In this document: piece by piece, positions 16,758-27,275 of the stretch
How the letters are laid out: every line of letters starts with the position of its first letter
Position numbering within the stretch: the first letter of the stretch is position 1
Assembly (NCBI GenBank): GCA_035356615.1
Contig: DAOQSN010000012.1
Location: forward strand, 1 to 64,000
Direction: 5' to 3'
Length of the DNA: 64,000 bases
From: JAKQDH01 sp029558835
GTDB taxonomy: Bacteria > Planctomycetota > Phycisphaerae > UBA1845
Notes under the pieces: generated by a model
Told to the model about the DNA's origin: nothing
Database searches by the model: none
The model's input: the letters and a program-made list of their open reading frames with translations, nothing else
Program-made: the position numbers and the translations under genes

Positions 16758-17420
16758 TCATGGACGCGTTTCGGGCTCGGCGTCGCTCTCGGCCGCCGGG
16801 TCCCCCGCTTCGACAAGGCCTGCCCGCGCCATGATCCAGCGACGGACCGCCTTCGGGGCTCTGGCCAATCTCCACGCCCCGCGTTCCTGCACGGCCATCA
16901 GCACCACGTGACGCACCGCCAACGCTTCCGGCGGCAGACGCTCGGGATCCAGCCGCACCTCCACCGCGAACGCATACCCCACCGCTCCGTCGGCTTGATC
17001 CCGCAACCGCTCCAGCGCCAGCACGCGAATCTGCTGCACGGCGTGCCAGCCGTAGTCGAATTGCTCGCGGGTTACCGGCTCCTGAGCGACGCTCCAGCGC
17101 AGGCGCAGGCCCTCATAATCGCCGGCCACGCACGTCTCCAGCGTCTCCAGCATGAAGTTGTTGAGCGCCGGGTCGTCGGCCCGCAGCTCCTCGGGAAACA
17201 CCACGACCTGCGCGGGCTCGGCGGGACCGCCGGCCGGTGCCCCGCCGCCACGTTCCCCGTCCCGCCGGCACGCCCCCATCACCAGCGCCGCAGTCGCCAC
17301 CCCCAGCACCAGTACATCTGTCCATCGCGCCAGGCGAAGTCGCACCGCCCGGGCTGAACCAGAGAGCGCCCCCGCCGCCTGACGCGACCTAGTCACAACG
17401 GTTGGACCAGTCTTAGTCAC
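16758..17420 (-). CDS. Hypothetical lipoprotein
   Basis: This 220-residue protein has an N-terminal basic region, a hydrophobic segment (about 33-48) and the lipobox 'LVMGAC', so it is probably lipid-anchored. The mature part (about 75-200) is a mixed helix/strand domain ('NNFMLETLETCVAGDYEGLR', 'REQFDYGWHAVQQIRVLALE') with no recognised family. The acidic C-terminus ends in 'ESDAEPETRP'. The long N-terminal extension before the hydrophobic part may mean the true start is an internal codon. Neighbours give no functional hint; the family A repeat lies just past its stop. Confidence 0.65.
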   Translation of the reverse strand: MTKTGPTVVTRSRQAAGALSGSARAVRLRLARWTDVLVLGVATAALVMGACRRDGERGGGAPAGGPAEPAQVVVFPEELRADDPALNNFMLETLETCVAGDYEGLRLRWSVAQEPVTREQFDYGWHAVQQIRVLALERLRDQADGAVGYAFAVEVRLDPERLPPEALAVRHVVLMAVQERGAWRLARAPKAVRRWIMARAGLVEAGDPAAESDAEPETRP

Positions 17421-17590
17421 GAGTTGCTCGCTCGCCCCTGCTCAAGGAGGCGACCCTTCACGGACGAATCATGCAGCGCCCGGCGTGGAGGAACATCGAC
17501 GAACCGCCAACGCCTTTGCTACTCCGCGCGCACACCGCCGGCGTGCGGAGCCACCATCGTGCAGAGTATCCGCAGAACCCGGGGAGCCCG

Positions 17591-18466
17591 TCAATGGGCG
17601 GCCACCCGCTTCCGCCACAGCCTTTGCTCCGCGAGCCGCACGTACTCTTCCTTCAACTCGATGCCAACGAACTTCCGGCGCAGGCCCAGGCAAACCTGTC
17701 CCACCGTACCCGATCCGAAAAACGGGTCCAGCACGGTATCGCCGGAGTCCGACCCCGCCAACACGCACAACTCGACGAGGCCGGGCGGAAACGTGGCAAA
17801 GTGCGCCCCGTGGAACGCCTCGGTATTGATGCTCCAGACGGTCCGGCGGTTGCGGAGCCGGCCCCGGCCATTCGTCATCTCCCGGATGGCGTCATGGCGA
17901 TACAGGTAGCCTTCGGCCTTCGACAACAGAAACAGGTACTCGTGCGCGCGCGTGGGACGATCCTTGACCGACTCCGGCTGACAGTTCGGCTTGTGCCAGA
18001 TGATGTCGGAACGCAGGTACCACCCGTCGGCTTGCAGCGCCAGCGCCAGCCGCCACGGGATGCCAATAAGGTCCTTCGGCTTCAGGCCGCGCGGCGTGGG
18101 CGGACGATACGACATCGCCCGGGCGGGGTTCTTCTTATCCGAGTCGCGCCAGCGCCGGTTGCCGCTGGTGTAGGAGTCACCCAGGTTGATCCACAGCGTG
18201 CCGTCGCTGCGCAACACCCGACGAACCTCCCTGAAGACCGCCGTGAGGCGCTTCAGATACTGCTCGACATCCTCTTCCGCACCGATCTGCTCTGGGTGGC
18301 CGTAATCGCGCAGCCCCCAGTACGGTGGGCTCGTTACGCAGCAGCGAAAGGTTCCCGCGGCAAGACGCGGAAGGACTTCGGCCGCATCCCCGACGATGAC
18401 CTCGCCACCCTCCGGGCACGGGTCGGACACTTGTAGTCCAAGCGATGCAACTGTGCGCGGTTTCAC
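17591..18466 (-). CDS. Site-specific DNA methyltransferase (beta-class, N4-cytosine or N6-adenine)
   Basis: The 291-residue protein has the amino-methyltransferase motif IV 'TSPPYWGLRDY' near the N-terminus and the SAM-binding motif I 'DPFFGSGT' near the C-terminus. That order marks the beta class. The middle ('GLKPKDLIGIPWRLALALQ', 'SDIIWHKPNCQPESV', 'AHEYLFLLSK') matches the same family and includes the likely recognition region. A GTG at 18466 with GGAG six bases upstream is a good start; the frame reaches 18592. No restriction endonuclease is adjacent, so it is probably a solitary methyltransferase. The target base cannot be settled from the motif alone. Confidence 0.88.
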   Translation of the reverse strand: MKPRTVASLGLQVSDPCPEGGEVIVGDAAEVLPRLAAGTFRCCVTSPPYWGLRDYGHPEQIGAEEDVEQYLKRLTAVFREVRRVLRSDGTLWINLGDSYTSGNRRWRDSDKKNPARAMSYRPPTPRGLKPKDLIGIPWRLALALQADGWYLRSDIIWHKPNCQPESVKDRPTRAHEYLFLLSKAEGYLYRHDAIREMTNGRGRLRNRRTVWSINTEAFHGAHFATFPPGLVELCVLAGSDSGDTVLDPFFGSGTVGQVCLGLRRKFVGIELKEEYVRLAEQRLWRKRVAAH

Positions 18467-18620
18467 GCCCGGCTCCGTGTACTCACTGCGCCGGACCCGA
18501 CCACACCCGGGACTCTCGTGCGAGCCCGCCCTCGGCGCGTTGCATACCGGGACACCGTGGATTCCCACGTCGGCCACGGGGGCCGACGCCACGGCCGGAG
18601 GGCCAAACGGCGCTGCCGAC

Positions 18621-20267
<1,647 letters not shown>

Positions 20268-20272
20268 AGTGA

Positions 20273-20340
20273 TTGTCGATTGGCGATTGTCGAGTGTCGA
20301 TTGTCAGAAGCCGTAGGGTGGGCACCGCCCACCACCGAAT
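20273..20340. repeat. Family C repeat (GATTGTCGATTG type) and short inverted repeat
   Basis: Direct copies of GATTGTCGATT, GATTGTCGAGTG and TCGATTGTC fill 20273-20304. The short palindromic block GGTGGGCACCGCCCACC follows at 20318-20334. The same two blocks, in related form, lie downstream of the malic enzyme at 31106-31162, and the first block appears again at 55094-55172. They occupy gene ends or leaders and are not coding. Confidence 0.6.
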
Positions 20341-20350
20341 GCAGAATGTC

Positions 20351-20403
20351 GAAGTCAGAATTCAGAAAGGGGCAGGGCAGCTCTCTTTCTGAATTCTGAC
20401 TTC
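20351..20403. repeat. Palindromic interspersed repeat, family B, copy 1
   Basis: GAAGTCAGAATTCAGAAAG (20351-20369) pairs perfectly over 19 bases with CTTTCTGAATTCTGACTTC (20385-20403) around a 15-base loop. The conserved flank TTCCTTCTGCATTC follows. The element is nearly identical, in the opposite orientation, to 49435-49483 after groEL2. It could act as a transcript-end hairpin, although no T-run follows. Confidence 0.7.
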
Positions 20404-20467
20404 TTCCTTCTGCATTCCGGCGGGCCAAGCCCGCCGGCTAAGGAAGCTGGGTTGCGCCGGCCGCCGC

Positions 20468-20626
20468 CTACGGCAGCATCGCGCCCAGAAGCGCCGAGGC
20501 CAGGTATTGCACGTAAGCCGTGCCCACTTCGGACAGCGTCTCCTGCAGTTGCGTCGAGCAGGTAGTGGCAACCAAAGTCGGACCGGCAACCCCGACCAGC
20601 AACGCCCACTTCATGAACCTCTTCAT
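20468..20626 (-). CDS. Small secreted protein (52 residues)
   Basis: This short protein has a basic start, 'MKRFMKWALLVGVAGPTLV', a typical export signal, and then 'ATTCSTQLQETLSEVGTAYV'. The cysteine suggests a possible lipoprotein, but the lipobox is poor. GGAG nine bases before the ATG at 20626 makes this start better than the upstream one at 20659. It resembles in size and layout the small lipoprotein at 36590. Both have a signal, a cysteine and a short helix ending in a hydrophobic tail. The function is unknown. Confidence 0.6.
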   Translation of the reverse strand: MKRFMKWALLVGVAGPTLVATTCSTQLQETLSEVGTAYVQYLASALLGAMLP

Positions 20627-20874
20627 CTGCGCTCTCTCCTCAATGCAAAAGCCGGGCAAACACCCACCCTGGATGCGGCACCAAACCGCTAGAGTCCGTG
20701 TTCACTCGCAAGTAACGATTCCGCCCCCCTGACAGGGCAACAGGACACCCCCTGCCCGCCCATCTGCCCCACCGCGTCCCCTCCCACCGGGCGTTCTTGT
20801 GCCCGGCAGAGCAGGTGTGGTACACGACCACCTGAGTGGCTCCACCCGATGGCGAAACTCGGCGACCGGACCGG

Positions 20875-20969
20875 GTGGCATGGCCAAGCGCAGCGCCGCC
20901 CTGCTCTCGCCTGGGTGAGGGACAGGTTCCCGCCCCCGCATGCCGGCGCCTTCGGCTCGGGCATGCCAC
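20875..20969. repeat. Palindromic interspersed repeat, family A, copy 2
   Basis: GTGGCATGGCCAAG at 20875-20888 is followed by GCGCAGCGCCGCC as in copy 1. The right arm is CTCGGGCATGCCAC (20956-20969). The tail CGGTTTCC and TGCGGGGTCCAATT continues to about 21000 and touches the stop codon of spoVG. The spacing from arm to arm is nearly the same as at 16619-16716. Positions 20627-20874 contain no gene that I can support. Confidence 0.7.
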
Positions 20970-20999
20970 CCCCCCGGTTTCCCGTCTGCGGGGTCCAAT

Positions 21000-22058
21000 T
21001 CAGACCAACCCCACGCCGAACGGCGCTGCGTCTTCCTGATCAGTGGACTCTGGCTGCGGCGGGGGCGCCGCCTCGGCGGCGGGTCCATTCGCGCGGGCCG
21101 TCCTGCTCGCGACGCCGGCAGCAGGCTGCGGCAGCCTGCTGCGGGTGCTCGGCGAACTCGGCATCGCCGGCGGCGACGCAGTCGGCGTCTCAATCAGCCC
21201 GGCCCCGAAGTCGCTGGGCGGCTGGCTTGACACGTCGGCGGCGCTGCCGCCGTGAGGGTCCTCGTAAGGCTCGGGCAACTCTTCGACGCCGACGTTGGTT
21301 TGCGCCGGGTGACCCGCCCGCTCTTCACGGCCCCTGCGCCGCGGACGCCGTCCGCGCCGCCCACCACCACCGCCGCCGCGGCTCTCGCCCGCCGGTTCGC
21401 CGACGGGTGCCTGACCTGGCCGCGGGCCACCGCCTTGTTGCGAGTGCCCGCCGCGCCGGCGTCCCCGACCCTCGCCGCTCGCGCGCGGGGGGCCCCCGGG
21501 GCGCTCGGCCGGACGGTCAGACCCTCGCTCCAGCGAACCCCGGCGCAGGTCGGCGATCAGACTGCTGTACTCGTCCCGGAAATCCCCGACCTCATTGCCG
21601 AAGGCGGCCTCTTCGCTCACGCCCTCGTCAGGCTCAGGCATGACCTCAGGCTCCGGCATCACCTCCTGCTCGTCGGACGCGGCAGGCTCCTCCTGAAGCC
21701 CGGCAAGGTACGCCTCGATCACCCGGCGCTGAATGACTTCTCGGAACGTAGCGTTGATCGGGTGGGCCATTTCGGTGTGCAGTCGCGCGCGGCCTTCCGC
21801 GTCCTTCGGGATGTTCATGGTCGGCAGCTTCGTGCCGCACTCGTTGCAGTAACGCGCCCGCAGGTGATTCTTGTGACGGCACGTCGGACACGCTTCCGTG
21901 AGCTTCCGCGACGGCATCGCCACGAACAAACCGCCCGTCCCTCCTACGATCTTCAGGTCGCGCACCACGAAGCTGTCGTCAAAAGTGATCGTGCAGAAGG
22001 CCTTGAGCGACTCACCTGCGTCGCGCACCGGCCTGATCCGAATGTCTGAAATCTCCAT
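21000..22058 (-). CDS. spoVG: SpoVG-like protein with an embedded zinc ribbon and RG-rich tail
   Basis: This 352-residue protein begins with the SpoVG fold ('MEISDIRIRPV', 'LKAFCTITFDDSFVVRDLKI', 'GLFVAMPSRK'), a small nucleic-acid-binding regulator. After residue 52 it is interrupted by a zinc ribbon, C57-x2-C60 and C71-x2-C74. The fold then resumes with 'AHPINATFREVIQRRVIEAY'. Residues 120-350 are disordered: an acidic part, then Arg/Gly-rich tracts ('GRGRRRGGHSQQGGG', 'GGGGGGRRGRRPRRRGREE'), typical of RNA-binding tails. Usual SpoVG proteins are about 95 residues. It begins six bases after ispE, an order also seen in Bacillus, and is cotranscribed with it. Confidence 0.88.
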   Translation of the reverse strand: MEISDIRIRPVRDAGESLKAFCTITFDDSFVVRDLKIVGGTGGLFVAMPSRKLTEACPTCRHKNHLRARYCNECGTKLPTMNIPKDAEGRARLHTEMAHPINATFREVIQRRVIEAYLAGLQEEPAASDEQEVMPEPEVMPEPDEGVSEEAAFGNEVGDFRDEYSSLIADLRRGSLERGSDRPAERPGGPPRASGEGRGRRRGGHSQQGGGPRPGQAPVGEPAGESRGGGGGGRRGRRPRRRGREERAGHPAQTNVGVEELPEPYEDPHGGSAADVSSQPPSDFGAGLIETPTASPPAMPSSPSTRSRLPQPAAGVASRTARANGPAAEAAPPPQPESTDQEDAAPFGVGLV

Positions 22059-22064
22059 TCACCT

Positions 22065-22958
22065 CTACTCCTTACTGACGATAGGCGGTAGCGGCACAGG
22101 AGCGGGAACCACGAAGGTGCCCGCGCCGATGCCGGCCGCCTCTACCCGGCGCGCCGTGGCCTGTGCTGACTCCTGGTCGTCGAACAACGTGTACAGCACT
22201 GAACCAGCACCACTGACGCGCACCGGACCAATCCTCAGTCGCAACAGTTGCTCGTGTACTTCCGCCACACGCGGCTCCACCCGGAACACGGCCGGCTCCA
22301 GGTCGTTACGCAGCCACGGTGCGAGTTGGGCCGCCCTCTGGGCCGTACGCGCCGCCGCCTCCGCGTCCGCGCTCGAACCCTGCTGATCGGTCGGACGCCA
22401 TGCCCGATACACCGCCGCCGTCGACACCGGCATTCCGGCCCACACCAGCAGCGCCCAACCGCGCCACCCCATCCCCACCGGCTCGACGCGCTCTCCCCGC
22501 CCCGTCATCACCGCCGCGGGCAACGCGAGAAACAGCGGCACGTCCGAGCCAACCGACGCGGCCACCGCCGACAACGCCTCGCGGGGCAGTTCCGGCCGCC
22601 ATAGCCGTCGCAGCAGACGCAGAGCCGCGGCCGCGTCGCTGCTACCCCCTCCCAGTCCTCCGCCTACCGGAATTCGCTTGCTGAGCTCGAACCGTACCCC
22701 CGGTCGTCGTTCGCACCGCTCGGCCAGGCATTCCGCCGCCCGTGTCACCAGGTTCTCCGGACCCGCCAGCGACACATCGTCACACGCTAGTTTCAGACGC
22801 CCGTCTCCTCGTGGAACACATGCAAGCGCGTCACACAACCCGATGCCCACAACCAGAGACCGCAGGTCGTGATAGCCGTCCGCTCGCCGGCCCAGAACCT
22901 CCAGCGTCAGATTGAGCTTTGCGGGCGCCTGCGTTGTCAGCTCGATGCCTTCGGACAT
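22065..22958 (-). CDS. ispE: 4-diphosphocytidyl-2-C-methyl-D-erythritol kinase
   Basis: This 297-residue GHMP kinase phosphorylates 4-diphosphocytidyl-methylerythritol in the MEP isoprenoid pathway. It opens with 'APAKLNLTLEVLGRRADGYH', the conserved N-terminus, and has the glycine-rich ATP loop 'PVGGGLGGGSSDAAAALRLL'. A late 'VSGAGSVLYTLFD' matches the third GHMP motif, with S-G-A-G in place of S-G-S-G. Length is normal. It is the first gene of a two-gene unit with spoVG. The ribosome site is weak. Confidence 0.95.
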   Translation of the reverse strand: MSEGIELTTQAPAKLNLTLEVLGRRADGYHDLRSLVVGIGLCDALACVPRGDGRLKLACDDVSLAGPENLVTRAAECLAERCERRPGVRFELSKRIPVGGGLGGGSSDAAAALRLLRRLWRPELPREALSAVAASVGSDVPLFLALPAAVMTGRGERVEPVGMGWRGWALLVWAGMPVSTAAVYRAWRPTDQQGSSADAEAAARTAQRAAQLAPWLRNDLEPAVFRVEPRVAEVHEQLLRLRIGPVRVSGAGSVLYTLFDDQESAQATARRVEAAGIGAGTFVVPAPVPLPPIVSKE

Positions 22959-23746
22959 ACGGCCAGCCCTGCCGAGCTGCTGGATCCGGGCCGGCCTCGC
23001 ACAACCGGCATTAGCCGTCCACCCGGCACGGGAGCGTCCGGCGCCCCACCCGGCACCGCTTCGTTGTCCACCGCCCCGCGGAGCCGCCTGGGGCGTCCAA
23101 GGTCACGCAGACGGCACCTCCCCGCGCAGCCGCCGCCCTTCACACCCGCTAGCAACGGCGGCACACACGCGAAGCCCCGCAGGCTGGGCGTATGATAGGA
23201 GTGGCGCAGCAGGTGTCAATCTGGAGCATCAAACCGCGCTGTCCAGTAACGCCCCCCCCCTCAATCCGCAGACTCAGCGCCGCCAACCCAAGCCTGTCGA
23301 GTTGCACGGCGGCCGCGTACCCCCCTGGGAGGCGGCCAAAGGCATCTCGTCCGGCCACAGCGACCACCTCGGTGGCCGAAACTGACGCGGGCACCGCCCC
23401 TTACTCGGGGTCAACGATGTTCCTCCCCCATAATCGTGCCCGCGGGCCGATGTGCCCTGCCGGCCACACCGGGTGTGGCGTTGATACCACGGGCAGGCGC
23501 AGACCACCCAGGCGGGACAACCGGAAACTGATTGTAACTCATTGCCCGGAAGCATTTTATGAACATAGCCTCCTAACCTCGCGGCACCGGCGGTCAGTTT
23601 GCCGGCCTTGGGTTGTCGCGGACCGTCGGGGTTGGGACGCCGGACGGCGGCCGGGGTGCGCGTTGCGGCGTGCCGGCATCGGCCGCGGGGACGGACGTTC
23701 GGTGCCCGGCTGAAACCCGGGCGACCGCGCGAAGGAGGGGCTCAAC
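22959..23746. other. Intergenic region without recognised genes
   Basis: About 790 bases lie between ispE and the hypothetical gene at 23747. Several open frames exist on both strands, but their products are Pro/Arg/Ala-rich and have no ribosome site. TATGAT occurs at 23191-23196 without a convincing -35. A GAAGGAGG ribosome site near the end serves the next gene. No RNA gene was recognised. Confidence 0.4.
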
Positions 23747-24199
23747 ATGATCGGTCCACTTTCAGGACTAGGCGGCTATGACACCGGCGGGCTCGGCGCC
23801 CTTCAGGGGCTTGAGTCGGGGAGCGGGTCGGGGGCCACGTCGGCGTCAGCGCCAGCGACCGCAGGTACGGGTTCGACCGCCGGCAGCATCGACTCGATCG
23901 TCCAGGCCGTCGGCCAGCTCTTGCAGCAGATCGGCGGTGGTCTGGAGCAGGACAACACGCTGCGCATGCTCGTGGCGCTGCTGATTCTGGCGGCCCTGTG
24001 GCAGCAAGAAGCCCAGCAGTGGGTAGAAGGCCTCTGGCAGAACCTGGCGGGGTCGCAGAGCGGCAGCGTCGCCTCCGGGTCGTCCACGGCCATGTTCTTC
24101 TCGTCCACAACCGTCAGCGTGACCCAGACGGTGGCCTACCTCGGCAACGTGACGGGGCCGACGGACGCCTCGGGTGGCCAAGTGGACCTCACCGCCTGA
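23747..24199 (+). CDS. Hypothetical protein with a hydrophobic central helix
   Basis: This 150-residue protein is preceded by GGAGG, so it is probably real. The N-terminus is Gly/Ser/Ala-rich ('GLGGYDTGGLGALQGLESGS'). Residues 47-68 look amphipathic ('SIDSIVQAVGQLLQQIGGGL') and 71-86 are hydrophobic ('TLRMLVALLILAALWQQEAQ'). The C-terminus is Ser/Thr-rich ('FFSSTTVSVTQTVAYLG'). No signal peptide is present. The layout resembles small helper or secreted proteins with a Gly-rich head, but no family is recognised. It stands alone, with about 500 non-coding bases after it. Confidence 0.6.
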   Translation: MIGPLSGLGGYDTGGLGALQGLESGSGSGATSASAPATAGTGSTAGSIDSIVQAVGQLLQQIGGGLEQDNTLRMLVALLILAALWQQEAQQWVEGLWQNLAGSQSGSVASGSSTAMFFSSTTVSVTQTVAYLGNVTGPTDASGGQVDLTA

Positions 24200-24714
24200 A
24201 TGACCGCACGGCCGCACGACCTCGGCGGCCATCACGAACCACTCGTCCCGTTCGTGCGCCGGCCGGTTCCGTCGGGACGCGGCAGCCGTACACGTACCGC
24301 TGACAGCCCCCCTCAGGCCGTCCGAAACTCCCCGCCACTGTTCCTCTGGCTCCGGTACGCAACCGCATACCTGTGGCCATCAGGCTTCACGATGGGACCG
24401 CCGCAACACAGCCCAGTGGGTGAACCAGACCCACGTCCCTGCGGGGCACGCCCACGATCCGGTCTGTTTAAGCTATAGCCAGCCTGATTCGGGTCTGGTA
24501 CGCTCCCGGCGGCGCGGGTGTCTTCCCCGGGCCTGCATGCCCCGGAGAAGACAGGGTTGTGAGTTTGGGCACGCCGGCTTCGTTTTGGCGCAGCGAAGGA
24601 CGTGCCAGTGGGATAACCGGTTTATCGGAACAAGGATGAGGCTGTCGGCGCCGCCGGCGTGGACCGCAGGCGGGGTCCGACGCGCGCTACTCCAGCAGGA
24701 AGCGAGGTGCAAGA
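24200..24714. other. Intergenic region without recognised genes
   Basis: About 515 bases with no supported gene on either strand. TATAGC at 24474-24479 could be part of a promoter for the lipoprotein at 24715, but no matching -35 element is seen. No repeat of the families described elsewhere is present. Confidence 0.4.
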
Positions 24715-25734
24715 ATGGTTTCGGCGTTGAGGTCTCTGATTGGTGTGTCGGTGCTGATTGCGACGTGCCTGCTGCTCACGGGGGTACCAGGCTGTGTCCT
24801 GCCGACGGTGGATGAGATTCTGGCGGAGGCGGCCACCCGGGCCCGGGCGCTCGACCGCGGCGCGATCATCGTGGCCGTCACGGGCGTGAACGGGGCGAGC
24901 CTGGACGGCACGGGCAGCGAAACCCTGGCGTGGGAGTTCATCGCCGTCGACCCGAACGCCGCGGACGCCTACCACGTCCTCAACTTCGACGGCACGAACT
25001 GGACGACGGAGACGATCAATGAGCTCCTTGTCGGAATCGCCTACTTCGATCTGACCGAAGTGGACATGACCGAGCTGGAGGCCCGCGCCCTGCTGGCCGC
25101 GGCGGGTCATGCGGATGACTTCCTCGGTTGGTCACTGAACCAGCCGCTGCATCCCGATTACCCCAACCCCCTGTACACGTTCACCTATGCCGACAAGGGC
25201 GTCATCATTGACACGGTAACCGAGGCGGTCACCGTCTCAACGCCACCCTTGGGCGGCGGGGGCGGTGCCGTTCCCGGGGCCGACGACATCAGTCTGGCGT
25301 TGATCGCGTTTGCGACTGAGCGGATTAACGACGAGGACCCGGCCGCCATGATCGTCTGGGCGGGCGGGCGTGACTTGGCCGGACAGCCTCTTGCCGCGGC
25401 CGCTGATACCACCACCTGGGACTTCGAGGCCGTGGCAGTCGCGGGGACCGATGTTCAGGCCTGGAGTCTCAACTACGTTGACACCCCTGTCTGGACCGTC
25501 ACCGAGTTGGGCGTTCCACCCTTCGGCGTCCAGTTCGTCAATCTGACGAGCTTGACCATGGACGTGGTGGAGGCCTGGGACCTCGCCGTCGCGGCGGGTT
25601 ACGCGGGGCCCTTCGACTGGTGGTGCGTCTTCCAGCCGCTGTACCCAGGCGTTGACAGCCCGATGTACGTGTTCCCGATCGCCACGGGTTACGTGCTGGT
25701 GGATTCGCTGACCGGCGAAGTCATCGAAGAGTAG
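24715..25734 (+). CDS. Lipoprotein with two copies of a domain
   Basis: This 339-residue protein has a signal with lipobox 'LLLTGVPGC' (C27). The mature part is an internal duplication: about 33-173 and 190-335 align in order. Matching segments are 'RGAIIVAVTGVNG' with 'PAAMIVWAGGRDL', 'TLAWEFIAVDP' with 'TTTWDFEAVAVAG', and 'FDLTEVDMTELEARALLAAA' with 'VNLTSLTMDVVEAWDLAVAA'. A further pair is 'GWSLNQPLHPDYPNPLYTF' with 'WWCVFQPLYPGVDSPMYVF'. The repeat has the look of a PepSY- or BLIP-like small beta/alpha domain, but I do not recognise it. A Gly-rich linker joins the halves. It stands alone, so its role is unknown. Confidence 0.75.
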   Translation: MVSALRSLIGVSVLIATCLLLTGVPGCVLPTVDEILAEAATRARALDRGAIIVAVTGVNGASLDGTGSETLAWEFIAVDPNAADAYHVLNFDGTNWTTETINELLVGIAYFDLTEVDMTELEARALLAAAGHADDFLGWSLNQPLHPDYPNPLYTFTYADKGVIIDTVTEAVTVSTPPLGGGGGAVPGADDISLALIAFATERINDEDPAAMIVWAGGRDLAGQPLAAAADTTTWDFEAVAVAGTDVQAWSLNYVDTPVWTVTELGVPPFGVQFVNLTSLTMDVVEAWDLAVAAGYAGPFDWWCVFQPLYPGVDSPMYVFPIATGYVLVDSLTGEVIEE

Positions 25735-26285
25735 CGGCGAGCCCCGCGGCGCCCGCATACGGTGCCGCAGGCAATCCGCGTTCGAGAAACGGTCTCGCTC
25801 GGACTTATCATCCGGGCGAGGCCGCTCTTGCGCTACCGAAGGCCCACCCGCCAGGCTGGTAGCCCCGTGGCAACGTCCGGGCCCGGGGTGCCGAACGCGA
25901 TTCGGCGCGGGTGATCAGAACCGCCGCCGTCCGGCGGTGCGAAAGACGCGAACCGGCAGATGCATGCGGGGCACGCAGGAGGCGGAGGGCGCCCCGGGCG
26001 AGACTCGCGGCGCTCTCCCGGCGGCGCTGGCACGGGGTATCGTAACCGGGGCCGTAGATGGTTCGTCCCTGGCGGGCTCGTTGCCGACGCGCTGAGACGC
26101 GGCCACCCGCAACACTTGACGAGATCACGTCGCCGGCGACGATGACGCGACTGTCAACACACATTGGACCGCACCAGGAACGGATCATCAACCGCGCCGA
26201 CAAGATCGAGTGCCTTCGCTCGGCAACCCCCGGGGTGTGGCCGGAACCAGCCAAGTAGGGACTGGACAAGACGGGGAAACGAAGA
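25735..26285. other. Intergenic region without recognised genes
   Basis: About 550 bases. Open frames here are high-GC shadows with Arg/Ala-rich products. No ribosome site, terminator with T-run, repeat family member or RNA gene was recognised. Confidence 0.4.
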
Positions 26286-27035
26286 GTGAACAACACTCCT
26301 CGGCTCTATTCCGACTTGGCCTGGCTCTGGCCCTTGTGGGGCGACGCCACCGTCGATTACGCGCATTACTGCGGTCGGGTCACCCAACTGATCCGGCAAT
26401 ACGCTCGACGCCCGGTCGGCACGCTGTTGAACATCGGATGCGGAGGCGGCAAGAACGTCCTCAACCTGAAGAAGCACTTTCGAGTTACGGGGGTGGACTT
26501 GAGCCCCACCATGATCGACCAGGCCAAGACGCTGAATCCCGACTGCGAGTTCATCGTAGGAGACATGCGGTCCTTCGCACTGGGGAGGACCTTCGATGTC
26601 GTCTTGATGGACGATGCGATCTCCTTCATGATCGGCCACGACGATTTGTCGGCCGCGTTCCGCACCGCAGGTAATCACCTGAATCCTGGCGGCGTGCTGA
26701 TCGCCACACCCGATGTGACGACTGAGGCATTCCGGCAGAACCAGACCACCGTCACCCCCGCCGCGGTGCGGTTGAAGCCCGCCAACCTGGACGTCATCTT
26801 TATCGAGAACTACTACGATCCTGATCCGTCGGACAACCACTACGAGGCAACGCTGCTGTTCTTGATCCGGGAAGACGGCGTCCTTCGCGTGGAGAGCGAC
26901 CGGCACCAGCTTGGCCTTTTCTCTCTGGATGCGTGGAGAAGCATCCTCGCTGCAACAGGCTTCGTGACGCATGAAGAGGAATACGCGGACGGTCAGAACG
27001 AGTACACGGTCTTTGCATCCGTCAAGCCCGAATGA
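26286..27035 (+). CDS. Class I SAM-dependent methyltransferase
   Basis: This 249-residue cytoplasmic protein has the SAM-binding motif I 'LLNIGCGGGKNVLNLKKHF' (about 48-66). Motif II is 'VTGVDLSPTMIDQAKTLNP', motif III is 'FIVGDMRSFALGRTFDVVLM', and 'AGNHLNPGGVLIATPDV' completes the core. The C-terminal half ('IENYYDPDPSDNHYEATLLF', 'WRSILAATGFVTHEEEY') is typical of small-molecule methyltransferases of the Methyltransf_25/11 type. The start is GTG. The substrate cannot be told. There is no operon partner. Confidence 0.88.
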   Translation: MNNTPRLYSDLAWLWPLWGDATVDYAHYCGRVTQLIRQYARRPVGTLLNIGCGGGKNVLNLKKHFRVTGVDLSPTMIDQAKTLNPDCEFIVGDMRSFALGRTFDVVLMDDAISFMIGHDDLSAAFRTAGNHLNPGGVLIATPDVTTEAFRQNQTTVTPAAVRLKPANLDVIFIENYYDPDPSDNHYEATLLFLIREDGVLRVESDRHQLGLFSLDAWRSILAATGFVTHEEEYADGQNEYTVFASVKPE

Positions 27036-27275
27036 AGGCGCTGCGCGAAGTCCGGATCCGCTCATGGCCCCGGCGCGAACGAGTCTGTAAACCGAGCGCA
27101 GGCTGCCTCGAAGAAGACCCAGGTTCGGGCCGTTGCTCTCGGCAGAGCGGCCGACGCCCAACGCCGGTGACGCGCGTTCCCGGCCGCGCAGCGGGGTCGA
27201 AGGCCGCCCCCGCCGGTGCGTTGGACAGCTCCGACGTGGGCCGCAGGGGACCCACGCTGCATGGCCAGCGGGCCA

